Of a stretch of DNA of 64,000 nucleotides, positions 50,611 through 58,960 are shown one piece after another. The stretch is from Candidatus Peregrinibacteria bacterium. Lineage in GTDB: Bacteria; Patescibacteriota; Gracilibacteria; Peribacterales; Peribacteraceae. Every line of letters starts with the position of its first letter. Position 1 is the stretch's first letter. The DNA lies in assembly GCA_016186175.1 (NCBI GenBank), contig JACPMB010000009.1, positions 89,973 to 153,972 on the forward strand. The letters are read 5' to 3'. The notes beneath the pieces are model-generated. The model made no database searches, was not told the origin of the DNA, and worked only from the letters and a program-made list of their open reading frames with translations. The position numbers were made by a program, and so were the translations under genes.

Positions 50611-51290
50611 TTCCATGGAGGCTCCATGGAGGGTATCTTGGAGGCCGTGACGCTCCCCTATCTCACGATCGGCGAGGCTGCGAAGCAGACGAATCGTTCT
50701 CCGAGCACGATACGGCGTATCATCCGATCGATCATCGTCGGCCCGTCAAACGAAGACCGCTCCGGAGTCGAGCCGACGCCGAAAGCAGTCGAAGCTTTCA
50801 AAAAAAAGGGCGAGAATTTCACATGGAGGATCCGCGAAGACGTCCTGCTTAAGAATATGTCTTCAGCCCTGAAGGGAGAGGAAAAATCAGCGGCTCGCTT
50901 TTCCTCGAAAATGGAAAAGGATGTCCTTCAAATTCTCCGGCAGGAGCTGGATCGTAAAAACATGCAAATTGAAAAACAGTGGGATGTTATCCAGTCGCTC
51001 AACGACCGTCTGCGCGAAGGCAATATTCTCATGGGGTCCCTGCAGCAGAGACTCGCGCTCCCGACCGCAGATTCCCATGCTCCGGCGGCCGTCAGCCCTC
51101 CCTCCATGGAGCCCTCCATTGAGACAAAGAGGGCCTCCAAAAGAAAGGCGCAAGATGTTAAGGAAAAGCTGTCCAGGAAGGCCTCCATGGAGGCCGTCAC
51201 GAAACCTTCCAGGAGGGGAGTCCTAAGTTGGCTTTTCCGATAATCGGAACGCAAGAATTCAAATCATAATAACCAATGGAGTCTATGGAG
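50611..51290. repeat. Cluster of CTCCATGGAG palindromes in and around the HTH-like gene
   Basis: Copies: TTCCATGGAG 50611, CTCCATGGAG 50622 and 51102, CTCCATTGAG 51114, GGCCTCCATGGAGGCC 51180-51195 (16-bp perfect palindrome), with weak relatives near 51273 and 51282. Copies are concentrated at the two ends of the gene at 50626. A further shared text TGGAGGCCGT(G/C)ACG occurs at about 50638 and 51187. Confidence 0.75.
50626..51243 (+). CDS. HTH/MerR-like DNA-binding-type protein with coiled coil
   Basis: 205 aa. The N-terminal ~65 residues (LPYLTIGEAAKQTNRSPSTIRRIIRSIIV) read as a winged-helix/MerR-like or excisionase-type HTH. A coiled coil follows (100-150: ILRQELDRKNMQIEKQWDVIQSLNDRLREGNILMGSLQQRL), as in plasmid- or phage-type HTH proteins. 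The tail is basic and disordered (SKRKAQDVKEKLSRK), ending RRGVLSWLFR. The family was not firmly identified. Its own gene carries the repeated CTCCATGGAG palindromes at both ends, including overlapping its start, which suggests self-binding or autoregulation. Codon choice may be biased by those sites. Confidence 0.75.
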   Translation: MEGILEAVTLPYLTIGEAAKQTNRSPSTIRRIIRSIIVGPSNEDRSGVEPTPKAVEAFKKKGENFTWRIREDVLLKNMSSALKGEEKSAARFSSKMEKDVLQILRQELDRKNMQIEKQWDVIQSLNDRLREGNILMGSLQQRLALPTADSHAPAAVSPPSMEPSIETKRASKRKAQDVKEKLSRKASMEAVTKPSRRGVLSWLFR

Positions 51291-51380
51291 AACGTTGCAA
51301 GCACAAAAGACGGCAATCCGTCATTGCCGGGTATTGCATATATATCTTTACCACTAGTAAGGTGTGTATCCAATGAATAG
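51276..51380 (+). CDS. Possible 34-aa leader peptide overlapping the ImmA-like gene
   Basis: Below the track's size cut. From ATG 51276 the frame reads MESMENVASTKDGNPSLPGI and ends TAG at 51378-51380, overlapping the ImmA-like start (ATGAATAG). It may be a coupling peptide or a random ORF. The stop/start overlap is the only support. Confidence 0.3.
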   Translation: MESMENVASTKDGNPSLPGIAYISLPLVRCVSNE

Positions 51381-51921
51381 ACTGCTAGCATCAGAAAAAG
51401 TGGATGCGATCAAAGTGCAGGCGAACGCTGCCATGCAGGGTTTTGAGGCAATCCCTACGCATGAAAGACTATTGAGCATTGCCAAGGCTAATAACATTGA
51501 AGTGCTAGAGGCAGACCTTTTTGACATCTCTGGTGCTCTGCGCAAGGAAGGCGATGTTTGGAGAATATATGTCAATCGTCAGGACTCACCGCAACGAAAA
51601 CGATTTACAATCGCTCACGAATTAGGACACTTTTTTCTTCACACAACCGAAGGCACCGAATTCGTAGACGGTTATGTATTTACTCGCTCGGACATTATCC
51701 GCTATGGAGAAAGGGAATTAGAAGCGAATGAATTTGCCGGAAATCTTGTGATGCCCGAATCTAAAGTGCGCGAATTGGTAACGGGAGCAATTACAGATGA
51801 AACGATAGTATCTTTAGCAAGAACATTTGAGGTATCTCCATTTGCAATGGAAACACGCCTTAAGAATCTTGGACTAATCAATGGTCCCGCCTCCTCAACA
51901 CCAAGGCCTCACACACCCTGA
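51373..51921 (+). CDS. ImmA/IrrE-family metallopeptidase
   Basis: 182 aa from ATG 51373 (MNRLLASEKVDAIKVQANA); AAGGTG 8 nt upstream is one of the few SD-like sites here. The zinc motif HELGH (RKRFTIAHELGHFFLH) and the downstream E (ELEANEFAGNLVMPE) define the ImmA/IrrE fold. Relatives cleave a XRE-type repressor to switch on mobile elements or stress genes. No XRE repressor is adjacent. The nearest DNA-binding candidate is the HTH-like protein at 50626. The small membrane gene at 51881 overlaps its 3' end. Confidence 0.92.
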   Translation: MNRLLASEKVDAIKVQANAAMQGFEAIPTHERLLSIAKANNIEVLEADLFDISGALRKEGDVWRIYVNRQDSPQRKRFTIAHELGHFFLHTTEGTEFVDGYVFTRSDIIRYGERELEANEFAGNLVMPESKVRELVTGAITDETIVSLARTFEVSPFAMETRLKNLGLINGPASSTPRPHTP

Positions 51922-52171
51922 CACTGGCAGGATGTATGAAGACTGGCATGGACAATTAGGGGCAACGCCTATTGCTCCACTCGTGCTGGACAACAGAAGT
52001 GACGACGAGAAATCTGCGAGCGCAAGGTTGAAAAACGCACAGGCTGCAGAAATGGAACAAAAGAATTGGCGACGTAGGATTGCAATCGGATGGGCCTATT
52101 TTTGGAGATTCGGCCTGACGTTCATAGTCGGATTTATTCTCGGCAATGCGTTCAGGGTTACTGTATGGTAA
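51881..52171 (+). CDS. Small C-terminally anchored membrane protein
   Basis: 96 aa, start overlapping the ImmA-like gene by 41 bp. A polar N-terminal part (1-65) with a coiled-coil-like stretch (DEKSASARLKNAQAAEMEQKNWRRR) precedes one membrane helix (WAYFWRFGLTFIVGFILGNAF). No known family. The overlap suggests it is co-expressed with the metallopeptidase and may anchor or regulate it; this is inference. Confidence 0.65.
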   Translation: MVPPPQHQGLTHPDTGRMYEDWHGQLGATPIAPLVLDNRSDDEKSASARLKNAQAAEMEQKNWRRRIAIGWAYFWRFGLTFIVGFILGNAFRVTVW

Positions 52172-52175
52172 CGCT

Positions 52176-52274
52176 ATGCCGAAAGAAGACGTTGATAGGC
52201 TCCGATTCGAGACATTACTGCGACGTGCTGCAACGTTATCCGACTGGATATCAAGGGATAGTCGCCTAATTTAA
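52176..52274 (+). CDS. Possible 32-aa peptide
   Basis: Too short for the track. From ATG 52176 the frame reads MPKEDVDRLRFETLLRRAAT and ends TAA at 52272-52274, overlapping the convergent gatA stop by 9 bp. The charged, helical composition looks protein-like and it follows the membrane gene by 4 nt. Weak support. Confidence 0.35.
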   Translation: MPKEDVDRLRFETLLRRAATLSDWISRDSRLI

Positions 52275-53723
52275 TACCGGCAGTTTCTTATGCCACTCCG
52301 TGGCTTGCTCGTACGCGTGCGCTGCGCGGAGGATAGTGGATTCCTGCCATCGCGCGCTCATCAGCTGGAGGCCGATCGGCAACCCTTCGCCGGAAAATCC
52401 GCACGGCACCGAGAGCGCAGGAATTCCTGCCATAACCGCGCCGTCCATAAAAATGTCTTCCAGATACAGGGCCACGGGATCATCCGCGTGAGCTCCGATG
52501 GTAAAAGCCGGGGTGGGGGAGACCGGCGCCAGAATCACATCCACCGAACGGAACGCCTTGTCAAAATCCCCGCCGATCAGCGTTCGCACTTTCTGCGCCT
52601 GGCGGTAATACGCGTCGTAGTACCCGGCGGAAAGGGCGTAGGTTCCGATCATGATCCGGCGTTTTACTTCCGGACCGAAGCCGGTGCTGCGCACCTGCTC
52701 ATAATAATCCAGAAGATTTTTGTATTTCCCGGCCGTGTGTCCGTAGCGTATGCCGTCGTAGCGGGCCATGTTTGAACTCACTTCGCATGGGCAAAGAACG
52801 TAATAGGCGGCGAGCGCGTATTTGGTATGGGGGAGGGAGATGTCTGCAAGCGTCGCGCCGAGTTTTCCGAAGGCCTCCGCGGCGGCCTTCACGGAGGCCT
52901 CCACCTCATTGCTCATGCCTTTGATTAAGTATTCCTTAGGGATGCCGATCTTAATGCCCTTCATGCCCTTTTTCAGATCAGCACGATAGTCAGGTACAGG
53001 CATGTCGGCCGTCGTTGCATCAAGCGGGTCCTTTCCAGCTATGGCCTGGAGGACGATTGCGAGATCTTCCACTGTGCGGCACAGCGGCCCGATGGTGTCG
53101 AGCGAACTGGCCATGCTCATCACTCCAAAACGGCTGGTGCGGCCGTATGTTGTTCGCAAGCCGGCAATGCCGCAGAAGCCGGCAGGTTGCCGTATCGAAC
53201 CACCGGTATCAGTGCCCAGCGCGAAAATTCCTTCTCCGGCGCATACTCCAGCCGCAGAACCTCCCGATGAGCCGCCGGCCACGCGGGATGTGTCCCACGG
53301 ATTCCTGGTAACGCCATAGCATGAGGATTCCGTGGAGCACCCCATTGTGAATTCATCGGTATTCGTCTTTGCTATGCTGATCGCTCCGGCGGTTTTCAGC
53401 CTTTTCGTAGTGGTTGAATCAAAAGGCGGCACGTAATTCTTTTCGCGCAGGATATTGCTGCATGCGGTGGTGGGAACTCCTTCTTCGCAATAAACGTCTT
53501 TGGCAAGATACGGGATGCCGGTTAATGGATTGTCGAATTTTTTGTCGTCATCAATTTTATTGGCTTCAACCAGGGCTCTTTCAAAGTTCCGATGCACCAC
53601 GGCATTGATCTTCCCGTCTATTTTTTCAATGCGCTCAATGCAGGCGCGCACCAGTTCGTTCGAGCTTACTTCGCGTCCGGCTAATTTGTCATGCGCCTGT
53701 GCGATGGTGAGAGCGGAAAGCAT
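52266..53723 (-). CDS. gatA: Asp/Glu-tRNA(Asn/Gln) amidotransferase subunit A
   Basis: 485 aa from MLSALTIAQAHDKLAGREVSSNEL (53723); the track's extra 25 residues reach into a repeat element. Amidase-signature enzyme that frees ammonia from glutamine for the GatCAB complex. The Ser-cisSer-Lys triad is visible as Lys in PYLAKDVYCEEG and the Ser pair in RVAGGSSGGSAAGVCAGEGIFALGTDTGGSIRQPAGFCG. The C terminus is complete. gatC is upstream on the same strand, separated by the 97-bp inverted-repeat element; gatB is not in the window. Confidence 0.96.
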   Translation of the reverse strand: MLSALTIAQAHDKLAGREVSSNELVRACIERIEKIDGKINAVVHRNFERALVEANKIDDDKKFDNPLTGIPYLAKDVYCEEGVPTTACSNILREKNYVPPFDSTTTKRLKTAGAISIAKTNTDEFTMGCSTESSCYGVTRNPWDTSRVAGGSSGGSAAGVCAGEGIFALGTDTGGSIRQPAGFCGIAGLRTTYGRTSRFGVMSMASSLDTIGPLCRTVEDLAIVLQAIAGKDPLDATTADMPVPDYRADLKKGMKGIKIGIPKEYLIKGMSNEVEASVKAAAEAFGKLGATLADISLPHTKYALAAYYVLCPCEVSSNMARYDGIRYGHTAGKYKNLLDYYEQVRSTGFGPEVKRRIMIGTYALSAGYYDAYYRQAQKVRTLIGGDFDKAFRSVDVILAPVSPTPAFTIGAHADDPVALYLEDIFMDGAVMAGIPALSVPCGFSGEGLPIGLQLMSARWQESTILRAAHAYEQATEWHKKLPVLN

Positions 53724-53790
53724 TGGTGCGAATGCGGGATGATGGCGTGATAGAGGACTGGGGCAGGTGAAGACCGTGATGGGGATCGGA

Positions 53791-53887
53791 CTAGACACGG
53801 AGTCGTTTCTTCGTGAACATCACTCCTAGAAGTACAGCTATAGAAAGCAAACGAATGATTATTGAAGAGAAACGACGCCGTGTCTAG
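53791..53887. repeat. Inverted-repeat element, copy 2 (97 bp)
   Basis: Ends CTAGACACGG and CCGTGTCTAG, with arms that extend about 25 bp with few mismatches. Its reverse complement is related along its whole length to copy 1 at 27072-27163. It lies between gatC and gatA and supplies the gatC TAG stop. No ORF inside. Confidence 0.85.
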
Positions 53888-54180
53888 CCGTGCGCGGAAG
53901 GCGACACGATTTGGTGATCGCTAAGAGGCAGGGGACTGCAGGAAAGCAGCTTTTCCGGATCCGTTCCTGCGCTTCGAACTACGTCGTCACGCAGCGCGTT
54001 TGTCCGGCCAGTCACCTGCGCCGTTGCCTCCACGCCGTTCGTATCCACTTCCTGGAGCACGCTGACGTATTGCAGGATTGATGTGAGTTCTTTGGAGTAT
54101 CTCGAAACCTCGTCTTCCGTAAGACTAAGACGAGCGAGCTTCGCAATATGCCGGACCTGCTCTTTCGTGAGTTGCGTCAT
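53884..54180 (-). CDS. gatC: Asp/Glu-tRNA(Asn/Gln) amidotransferase subunit C
   Basis: 98 aa, the normal length. The small subunit that stabilises GatA and links it to GatB. Family text: LTKEQVRHIAKLARLSLTEDEVSRYSKELTSILQYVSVLQEVDTNGVEATAQVTGRTNALRDDVV. TAGAAT lies exactly 6 nt before its ATG. The start codon is only 17 bp from the divergent rnpA start, so both promoters are packed together. Confidence 0.95.
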   Translation of the reverse strand: MTQLTKEQVRHIAKLARLSLTEDEVSRYSKELTSILQYVSVLQEVDTNGVEATAQVTGRTNALRDDVVRSAGTDPEKLLSCSPLPLSDHQIVSPSAHG

Positions 54181-54185
54181 GTTTC

Positions 54186-54192
54186 TATTCTA
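54186..54192. promoter_or_regulatory. Overlapping divergent -10 boxes of gatC and rnpA
   Basis: Plus: TATTCT (54186-54191), 6 nt, ATG 54198 (rnpA). Minus: TAGAAT (complement of 54187-54192), 6 nt, ATG 54180 (gatC). The two boxes share five bases in a 17-bp gap. The -35 regions must lie inside the opposite genes. Confidence 0.65.
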
Positions 54193-54197
54193 CACAC

Positions 54198-54584
54198 ATG
54201 CGGCTCATGCGCCTCCGCGGCAGAAAAACCTGTGATCGTCTGATACGCCAGGGAAACGTCTGGAAGGGCCGCCATATGCTTATCAGGTGGCTGGCGGGCC
54301 ATCCACGCCACCCGAGCGCCAGTCGCGCGTCTGAGGCCATTTATGCGGGAACACTGGCCTCTTCCAAACTCGACAAATCCGCCGTCAGGCGAAACAGAAT
54401 GCGCAGACGATGCCGTGAGGCGCTGCGCATGGCTCTTCTGGCGCTGCCTGCCGCGCCATGGACCATGCAGTTGTTGGTTGTTCCACGTTCATCTAGTCTG
54501 GATGCCCCGTTTACAGAAATTCAGAAGGACATTCTGACTTTTCTATCTTCACGTTCCCATGGCCGAAGCGCAAAAACCACGTAG
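54198..54584 (+). CDS. rnpA: Ribonuclease P protein component
   Basis: 128 aa. Basic protein that assists RNase P RNA in 5' processing of tRNA. The signature is KLDKSAVRRNRMRRRCREALRMAL (RNR motif), and the N-terminal fold starts MRLRGRKTCDRLIRQGNVWKGRHMLIRWL. It overlaps yidC by 26 bp, the usual rnpA-yidC arrangement, but no rpmH (L34) lies just upstream; the divergent gatC takes that place. TATTCT sits 6 nt before the ATG. The class of the RNA partner is not in the window. Confidence 0.93.
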   Translation: MRLMRLRGRKTCDRLIRQGNVWKGRHMLIRWLAGHPRHPSASRASEAIYAGTLASSKLDKSAVRRNRMRRRCREALRMALLALPAAPWTMQLLVVPRSSSLDAPFTEIQKDILTFLSSRSHGRSAKTT

Positions 54585-56016
54585 CATCCTCCGCTTTCTA
54601 CTGCTTTTTCTGACGCTGTATATTGGGATGCAGCTTGTTTTTGGAACGCTGTTTCCATCCGGCACACGGCAACAGATCGTTCCCGGGCCGCAGCTTACGT
54701 CGCAATCGTCGTTCACCATAGGCAATCACCCTGTTCTTGCGTTGCATAACGAACCGGCCGGCAGCGAATCTTTCGGCATCGGGGGCTGGCTGTCGTCCCA
54801 GTGGTGTTTATTCCAAAAACTTCTCGGGGCGGCTTTGTCGTCCAGGCAGTGTGCCGCGCTGGCGGCGGTCCATTCCGGATCGCCGTACACGCTCGAAAAT
54901 CGCTGTCCTAAGCCCCATGTTGACGTTTTCCTGGTTGAGCGCGACGACAAATCAGTAGAGACGCTGACTCCGGCGACGTCCTCCGAAACAGTCGTTCCGT
55001 GCGCGCCGGTTCAGGTCGTGGACCCCGGCGAAACTGTCCAGATCAGCCTCGCGCCGTGGAAATATTCGCTGTTTGAAAAAACCGGGACGTATGAGGTCCG
55101 GCTTCCTGGAATTGGAGTTGTCGGGGCAGGGGATTATTCAGTTAAACCGGGATCATCCGGCAGCCTGGCCGGACAGGCCGAAGCGGTCACCGCTTCGCGG
55201 ACCGTTACGCGATTTTCCATTGTCGAACCGGGCATTTTCCGCAAGACGTTCCGCACATTCATTTCCGCGCCGTTCCTGAATTTTCTCGTGTTCGTCGCGT
55301 CAATGATTCCCGGTCATAATCTGGGCGTCGCGATTTTGGCTCTTACCCTGGCGGTCAAAATACTGTTATTTTTTCCGACTCAGCACGCACTCGAAGGGCA
55401 GAAGAAAATGCAGATGCTGCAGCCGAAACTCGAAATCATAAAAGCCAGGCACAAGGGCGACGCTAAGCGCATACAGGAAGAAACGATGAAGCTGTGGCGC
55501 GAGCACAATGTCAATCCGTTCCAGAGCATCCTGCCGATGCTGGTCCAATTTCCGGTGCTGATAGGGCTATTTTACGTGGTTCGCGATGCGAGTGACTTCG
55601 CTTTGTCGCGGCATTTGCTCTATGGAATGTACGACGATCTTCCGTGGCAGTTCGGGACGTCGTTTTTGGGACTCGATCTTCTGCGGCCCGATATTCTCGT
55701 TATGCCCGCTCTCCTCGTCGCGCTGCAATTTATGCAGATGAAGCTTTCTTTCAGCATCCAGAAGAGGAAAAAGAACGCTTCGCAACATTCGGCAAAGGAG
55801 ATCGCAGATGCTCCGGGCAGCGGTGATGCGAAAGAGAAAAAAGCGGATTCTTCGCCGCAGGAAGCGCAGCAGAAAATCATGCTTTACGGGCTTCCGCTCA
55901 TGATCGGCTTCTTCGCGCTCCAATTTCCTGCTGCTGTATCACTGTACTGGGGAATCTCGACGATCTTCGGCATCGGGCAGCAACTTGTTGTAAACAGGGA
56001 GCATTTGCGGGTTTGA
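54559..56016 (+). CDS. yidC: Membrane protein insertase YidC
   Basis: 485 aa. Inserts and folds membrane proteins, alone or with SecYEG. First helix near residues 10-30 (ILRFLLLFLTLYIGMQLVFGTLF). A large extracytoplasmic domain (30-225) without strong conservation follows. The 60KD_IMP/Oxa1 core has helices from about 235: NLGVAILALTLAVKILLFFPTQHALEGQKKMQMLQPKLEIIKARHKGDAKRIQEETMKLWREHNVNPFQSILPMLVQFPVLIGLFYVV and FALQFPAAVSLYWGISTIFGIGQQLVVN. A charged insert (KEIADAPGSGDAKEKKADSSPQ) lies in the C2 loop. Confidence 0.96.
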   Translation: MAEAQKPRSILRFLLLFLTLYIGMQLVFGTLFPSGTRQQIVPGPQLTSQSSFTIGNHPVLALHNEPAGSESFGIGGWLSSQWCLFQKLLGAALSSRQCAALAAVHSGSPYTLENRCPKPHVDVFLVERDDKSVETLTPATSSETVVPCAPVQVVDPGETVQISLAPWKYSLFEKTGTYEVRLPGIGVVGAGDYSVKPGSSGSLAGQAEAVTASRTVTRFSIVEPGIFRKTFRTFISAPFLNFLVFVASMIPGHNLGVAILALTLAVKILLFFPTQHALEGQKKMQMLQPKLEIIKARHKGDAKRIQEETMKLWREHNVNPFQSILPMLVQFPVLIGLFYVVRDASDFALSRHLLYGMYDDLPWQFGTSFLGLDLLRPDILVMPALLVALQFMQMKLSFSIQKRKKNASQHSAKEIADAPGSGDAKEKKADSSPQEAQQKIMLYGLPLMIGFFALQFPAAVSLYWGISTIFGIGQQLVVNREHLRV

Positions 56017-56017
56017 G

Positions 56018-57088
56018 TCAGGCAACAGTCACTTCCTTGCACAAATACACATCCTGAATCGCATTCAGAATCTGAATACCCTCATCCATCGGCTTCTGGA
56101 ACGCCTTCCTTCCAGAAATCAATCCGGCGCCCCCCGCGCGCTTGTTGATCACCGCCGTCATAACAGCCTGCTGCAGGTCATTTTCCCCAGAGGCGCCGCC
56201 AGAATTGATCAAGCCGATTCTCCCCATGTAGCAATTCGCCACCTGGTAGCGGCAGAGGTCTATCGGATGGTCCGAGCTGAGTTTTTCGTACATGCGTTTA
56301 TCAAGCTTCCCATAGGATCCCGACCCAGTGTTCAGGGCCGTATAACCCCCGTTCACTTCCGGCAGCTTCTGCTTGATTACGTCTGCCTCTAGAGTCACTC
56401 CCAGATGATTTGCCTGCCCCGTCAGGTCGGCGGCCGTGTGATAATCCACGCCGTCTTTTTTGAACGCAGGATTGCGGAGGTAGCACCACAAAACCGTAAA
56501 GAGCCCCAGTTGATGCGCTTTTGCGAATGCCTGGCCCACCTCGATGATCTGCCGTCCCGATTCTGGCGAGCCGAAATAAATCGTCGCGCCGACTCCGAGC
56601 GCCCCCATATTTTTGGCCTGCTCCACCGTCGCGAACATCACCTGGTCGAATTTGTTCGGATATGTCAAAAGTTCGTTGTGATTCAATTTCACTACGAAAG
56701 GAATTTTCCCGGCATATTTTCTCGCGACTATCCCCAGCGCCCCCACGGTGGAAGCTACTGCGTTGCACCCTCCCCGTATCGCGAGCTGCACAAGATGCTC
56801 CGGATCGAAGTAGTCGGGATTTTTGGCGAAGGATGCTCCGGCGGAATGTTCGATTCCCTGGTCAACAGGCAGGATCGAGAGGTAGCCGGTGCCGGCCAGG
56901 CGCCCGTGATCGTACATGGCGGTCAGATTCTCGATAACTTGTTTTGGCCTGTCCGAAGCCGCAAACACATCCTTCAGCGTTTTCATGCCGGGCAGAAGCA
57001 GTTTCTCTTTCGGGATTGTCCTGCATTCATGGTTCAGCAAAGGATCAGCCTTGTCTGCGAGGAGCGAGCGGAGATCGTTATATTGCAT
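56018..57088 (-). CDS. fbaB: Class I fructose-bisphosphate aldolase
   Basis: 356 aa from [22 protein letters not shown] (57088); the track's Met at 57124 is an in-frame alternative. Archaeal-type (DhnA/FbaB) Schiff-base aldolase, cytosolic glycolysis/gluconeogenesis. Family text: [96 protein letters not shown], and [18 protein letters not shown]. The Schiff-base Lys is likely in the [12 protein letters not shown] strand or the KLNHN motif; I cannot fix it by eye. It lies convergent to yidC with a 1-bp gap. Confidence 0.94.
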   Translation of the reverse strand: MQYNDLRSLLADKADPLLNHECRTIPKEKLLLPGMKTLKDVFAASDRPKQVIENLTAMYDHGRLAGTGYLSILPVDQGIEHSAGASFAKNPDYFDPEHLVQLAIRGGCNAVASTVGALGIVARKYAGKIPFVVKLNHNELLTYPNKFDQVMFATVEQAKNMGALGVGATIYFGSPESGRQIIEVGQAFAKAHQLGLFTVLWCYLRNPAFKKDGVDYHTAADLTGQANHLGVTLEADVIKQKLPEVNGGYTALNTGSGSYGKLDKRMYEKLSSDHPIDLCRYQVANCYMGRIGLINSGGASGENDLQQAVMTAVINKRAGGAGLISGRKAFQKPMDEGIQILNAIQDVYLCKEVTVA

Positions 57089-57153
57089 GGCAGGACGGAA
57101 TGAAGTCCGTCGAAACAGTATCATAATTTTCCCATTCGTCCCAAAATTGTGTT

Positions 57154-57414
57154 TCAGATGGTATCCAAAATGTCTTTCAGTCGGGTAATAACAGAATCGT
57201 CGCCAGGAAAATCCGCATCTGTAACTTCATACGGCGTGCTCCCGATCATAACGTGATACAGATGGCATGTGTTGAACCACGTGGCATATTTTTCCTGATA
57301 TTTCTCTGCCAGGTCGTATACTGCTTTGCATCCAACTGTGAAGTTTTTATTCTGTATATCGATAAGTAGTCGTCTGACTGTATCGGCATCTTGTTTTGGA
57401 GCGACATTTGCCAT
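57154..57414 (-). CDS. Small hypothetical protein
   Basis: 86 aa ([23 protein letters not shown]). A soluble, alpha/beta-looking protein with aromatic-rich middle ([23 protein letters not shown]) and an acidic C terminus. No known family. TAAAAT lies exactly 6 nt before the ATG, giving it its own promoter, and it is divergent from cysS. The gap to fbaB on the same strand is 65 nt. Function unknown. Confidence 0.7.
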   Translation of the reverse strand: MANVAPKQDADTVRRLLIDIQNKNFTVGCKAVYDLAEKYQEKYATWFNTCHLYHVMIGSTPYEVTDADFPGDDSVITRLKDILDTI

Positions 57415-57420
57415 GCGCCA

Positions 57421-57426
57421 ATTTTA
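57421..57426 (-). promoter_or_regulatory. -10 box TAAAAT-N6-ATG
   Basis: TAAAAT on the minus strand, TGGCGC, ATG 57414; no clear -35 seen. Confidence 0.5.
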
Positions 57427-57523
57427 ACTCCTTCGCTTGCTTGACGCAATAGGGAAATATTATATTCGTATTAATATGGATGCTATCTATGCTCGGGTTA
57501 ATTTTGTGGTTATCCTCATTGCG

Positions 57524-58960
57524 ATGCCCCCTTGCCTGTACAACACGTTTTCCAAAAGGGAAGAGCCCCTCGATACGCTTGCGACTCCGTCGCAAGCTAC
57601 TCGGGGTGACAACAAGTTAAGGATCCTCACCATGTACACGTGCGGGCCAACTGTCTACGGACGGCCGCATATCGGCAATTATTCCAGCTTCCTGATGGCG
57701 GATCTTAAAAATATCACCGACGTCGGACACCTGCTCCACGACGCGGACCACGGAGACGACAAAATCCAGAAGGAAGCGGAGCGTGAGAAATCGCACCCGC
57801 TCGAAATCGCGCGGCGTTACACGGAGCAGTATCTGGAAGACGAGCGCGCGCTTAACATTCTGGAGCCGGAATCGAGGCCGCGCGCGAGTGAATTCATCAA
57901 AGAACAACTGAAGATAATCAAAATTCTTCTGGAGAAAGGAAACGCTTACGAAACAGCCGACGGCGTTTACTTCGACGTGCAAACTTTTCCGCGGTACGGA
58001 GCGCTTTCGGGCAACACGCTGCAGAATCTGAGCGCCGGCGCGCGCGTCGCAGTGGACGAAAATAAAAAACACCCGGCGGATTTCGCGCTGTGGAAGAAGT
58101 GCGTCGGCGATAACGGCCGTCACGTCCTGCGCTGGAGTTACGCAACAGGCGAGATCAGTCACTCAGTCGGCGAAGATGCTTTATCGGGATTTCCAGGCTG
58201 GCACATCGAATGTTCCGCCATGAGTTCATCACTGCTGGGCGAAACGATTGATATACACACCGGCGGCGAGGACAACATCTTCCCTCATCATGAGTGCGAA
58301 ATCGCGCAAAGCGAAGCTGCGACGGGCAAACCATTCGTCCGCCTGTGGCTTCACAAACGCCGCATTGATCTTGGAGAGGCGAAGATGTCAAAGAGCCTTG
58401 GCAACATCCTTACGATTCCGGACATAGTCGCAAAGGGATATTCGCCGCTCGACCTGCGTTATTACCTTCTCTCGGTTCATTATCGTACGAACCTAAAGTT
58501 CACCTGGAGGGGCATGGATGATGCGCGGAAAGCGCGACGAAAAATTCTGGAATGGATGAATGCTTTGGAGTCAGCGAAGCCCTTTGCGCATGTGACATCA
58601 CATGGAATGAAAATGAATATCAAACTCTTCTCGAACGTTATGAATGAGGATTTGAATACACCAGCGGCATTGGCCGATGTTTTTGAAGCAATGAATTTCT
58701 TTTACAAGTCTCCGGAGATCGGCAAGTCAGATCTTTCTAAATATCTGGAGTTTATAAGACTCGTCCGCCGTACCTTTGGCTGCTTTGAACCTGAGGAACA
58801 AAATATTCCTGCAGATGTTCTTGCTCTCGCAAATGAACGGAAGACCGCGCGAGATATGGGAGACTTCAAAGAATCCGACCGTCTCCGTGATGCAATAAAG
58901 GAGAGAGGATTCGAAGTTAAGGATACTGCTCAGGGCCAGGCGATAAAGCGAGCGTCATGA
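57524..58960 (+). CDS. cysS: Cysteinyl-tRNA synthetase
   Basis: 478 aa from ATG 57524 (MPPCLYNTFSKREEPL), chosen because family members begin just before LYNT. An earlier in-frame ATG (57476) adds a hydrophobic 16-residue start and has TATATT 9 nt before it, so it cannot be excluded. Class I motifs: MYTCGPTVYGRPHIGNYSSFLMADL (HIGH-type HIGN, with zinc Cys), GFPGWHIECSAMSSSLLG...HTGGEDNIFPHHECEIAQSEA (zinc ligands C, H, H and E region) and KMSKSLGN. It charges tRNA-Cys. The C-terminal region ends SDRLRDAIKERGFEVKDTAQG, typical of the family. Confidence 0.96.
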   Translation: MPPCLYNTFSKREEPLDTLATPSQATRGDNKLRILTMYTCGPTVYGRPHIGNYSSFLMADLKNITDVGHLLHDADHGDDKIQKEAEREKSHPLEIARRYTEQYLEDERALNILEPESRPRASEFIKEQLKIIKILLEKGNAYETADGVYFDVQTFPRYGALSGNTLQNLSAGARVAVDENKKHPADFALWKKCVGDNGRHVLRWSYATGEISHSVGEDALSGFPGWHIECSAMSSSLLGETIDIHTGGEDNIFPHHECEIAQSEAATGKPFVRLWLHKRRIDLGEAKMSKSLGNILTIPDIVAKGYSPLDLRYYLLSVHYRTNLKFTWRGMDDARKARRKILEWMNALESAKPFAHVTSHGMKMNIKLFSNVMNEDLNTPAALADVFEAMNFFYKSPEIGKSDLSKYLEFIRLVRRTFGCFEPEEQNIPADVLALANERKTARDMGDFKESDRLRDAIKERGFEVKDTAQGQAIKRAS

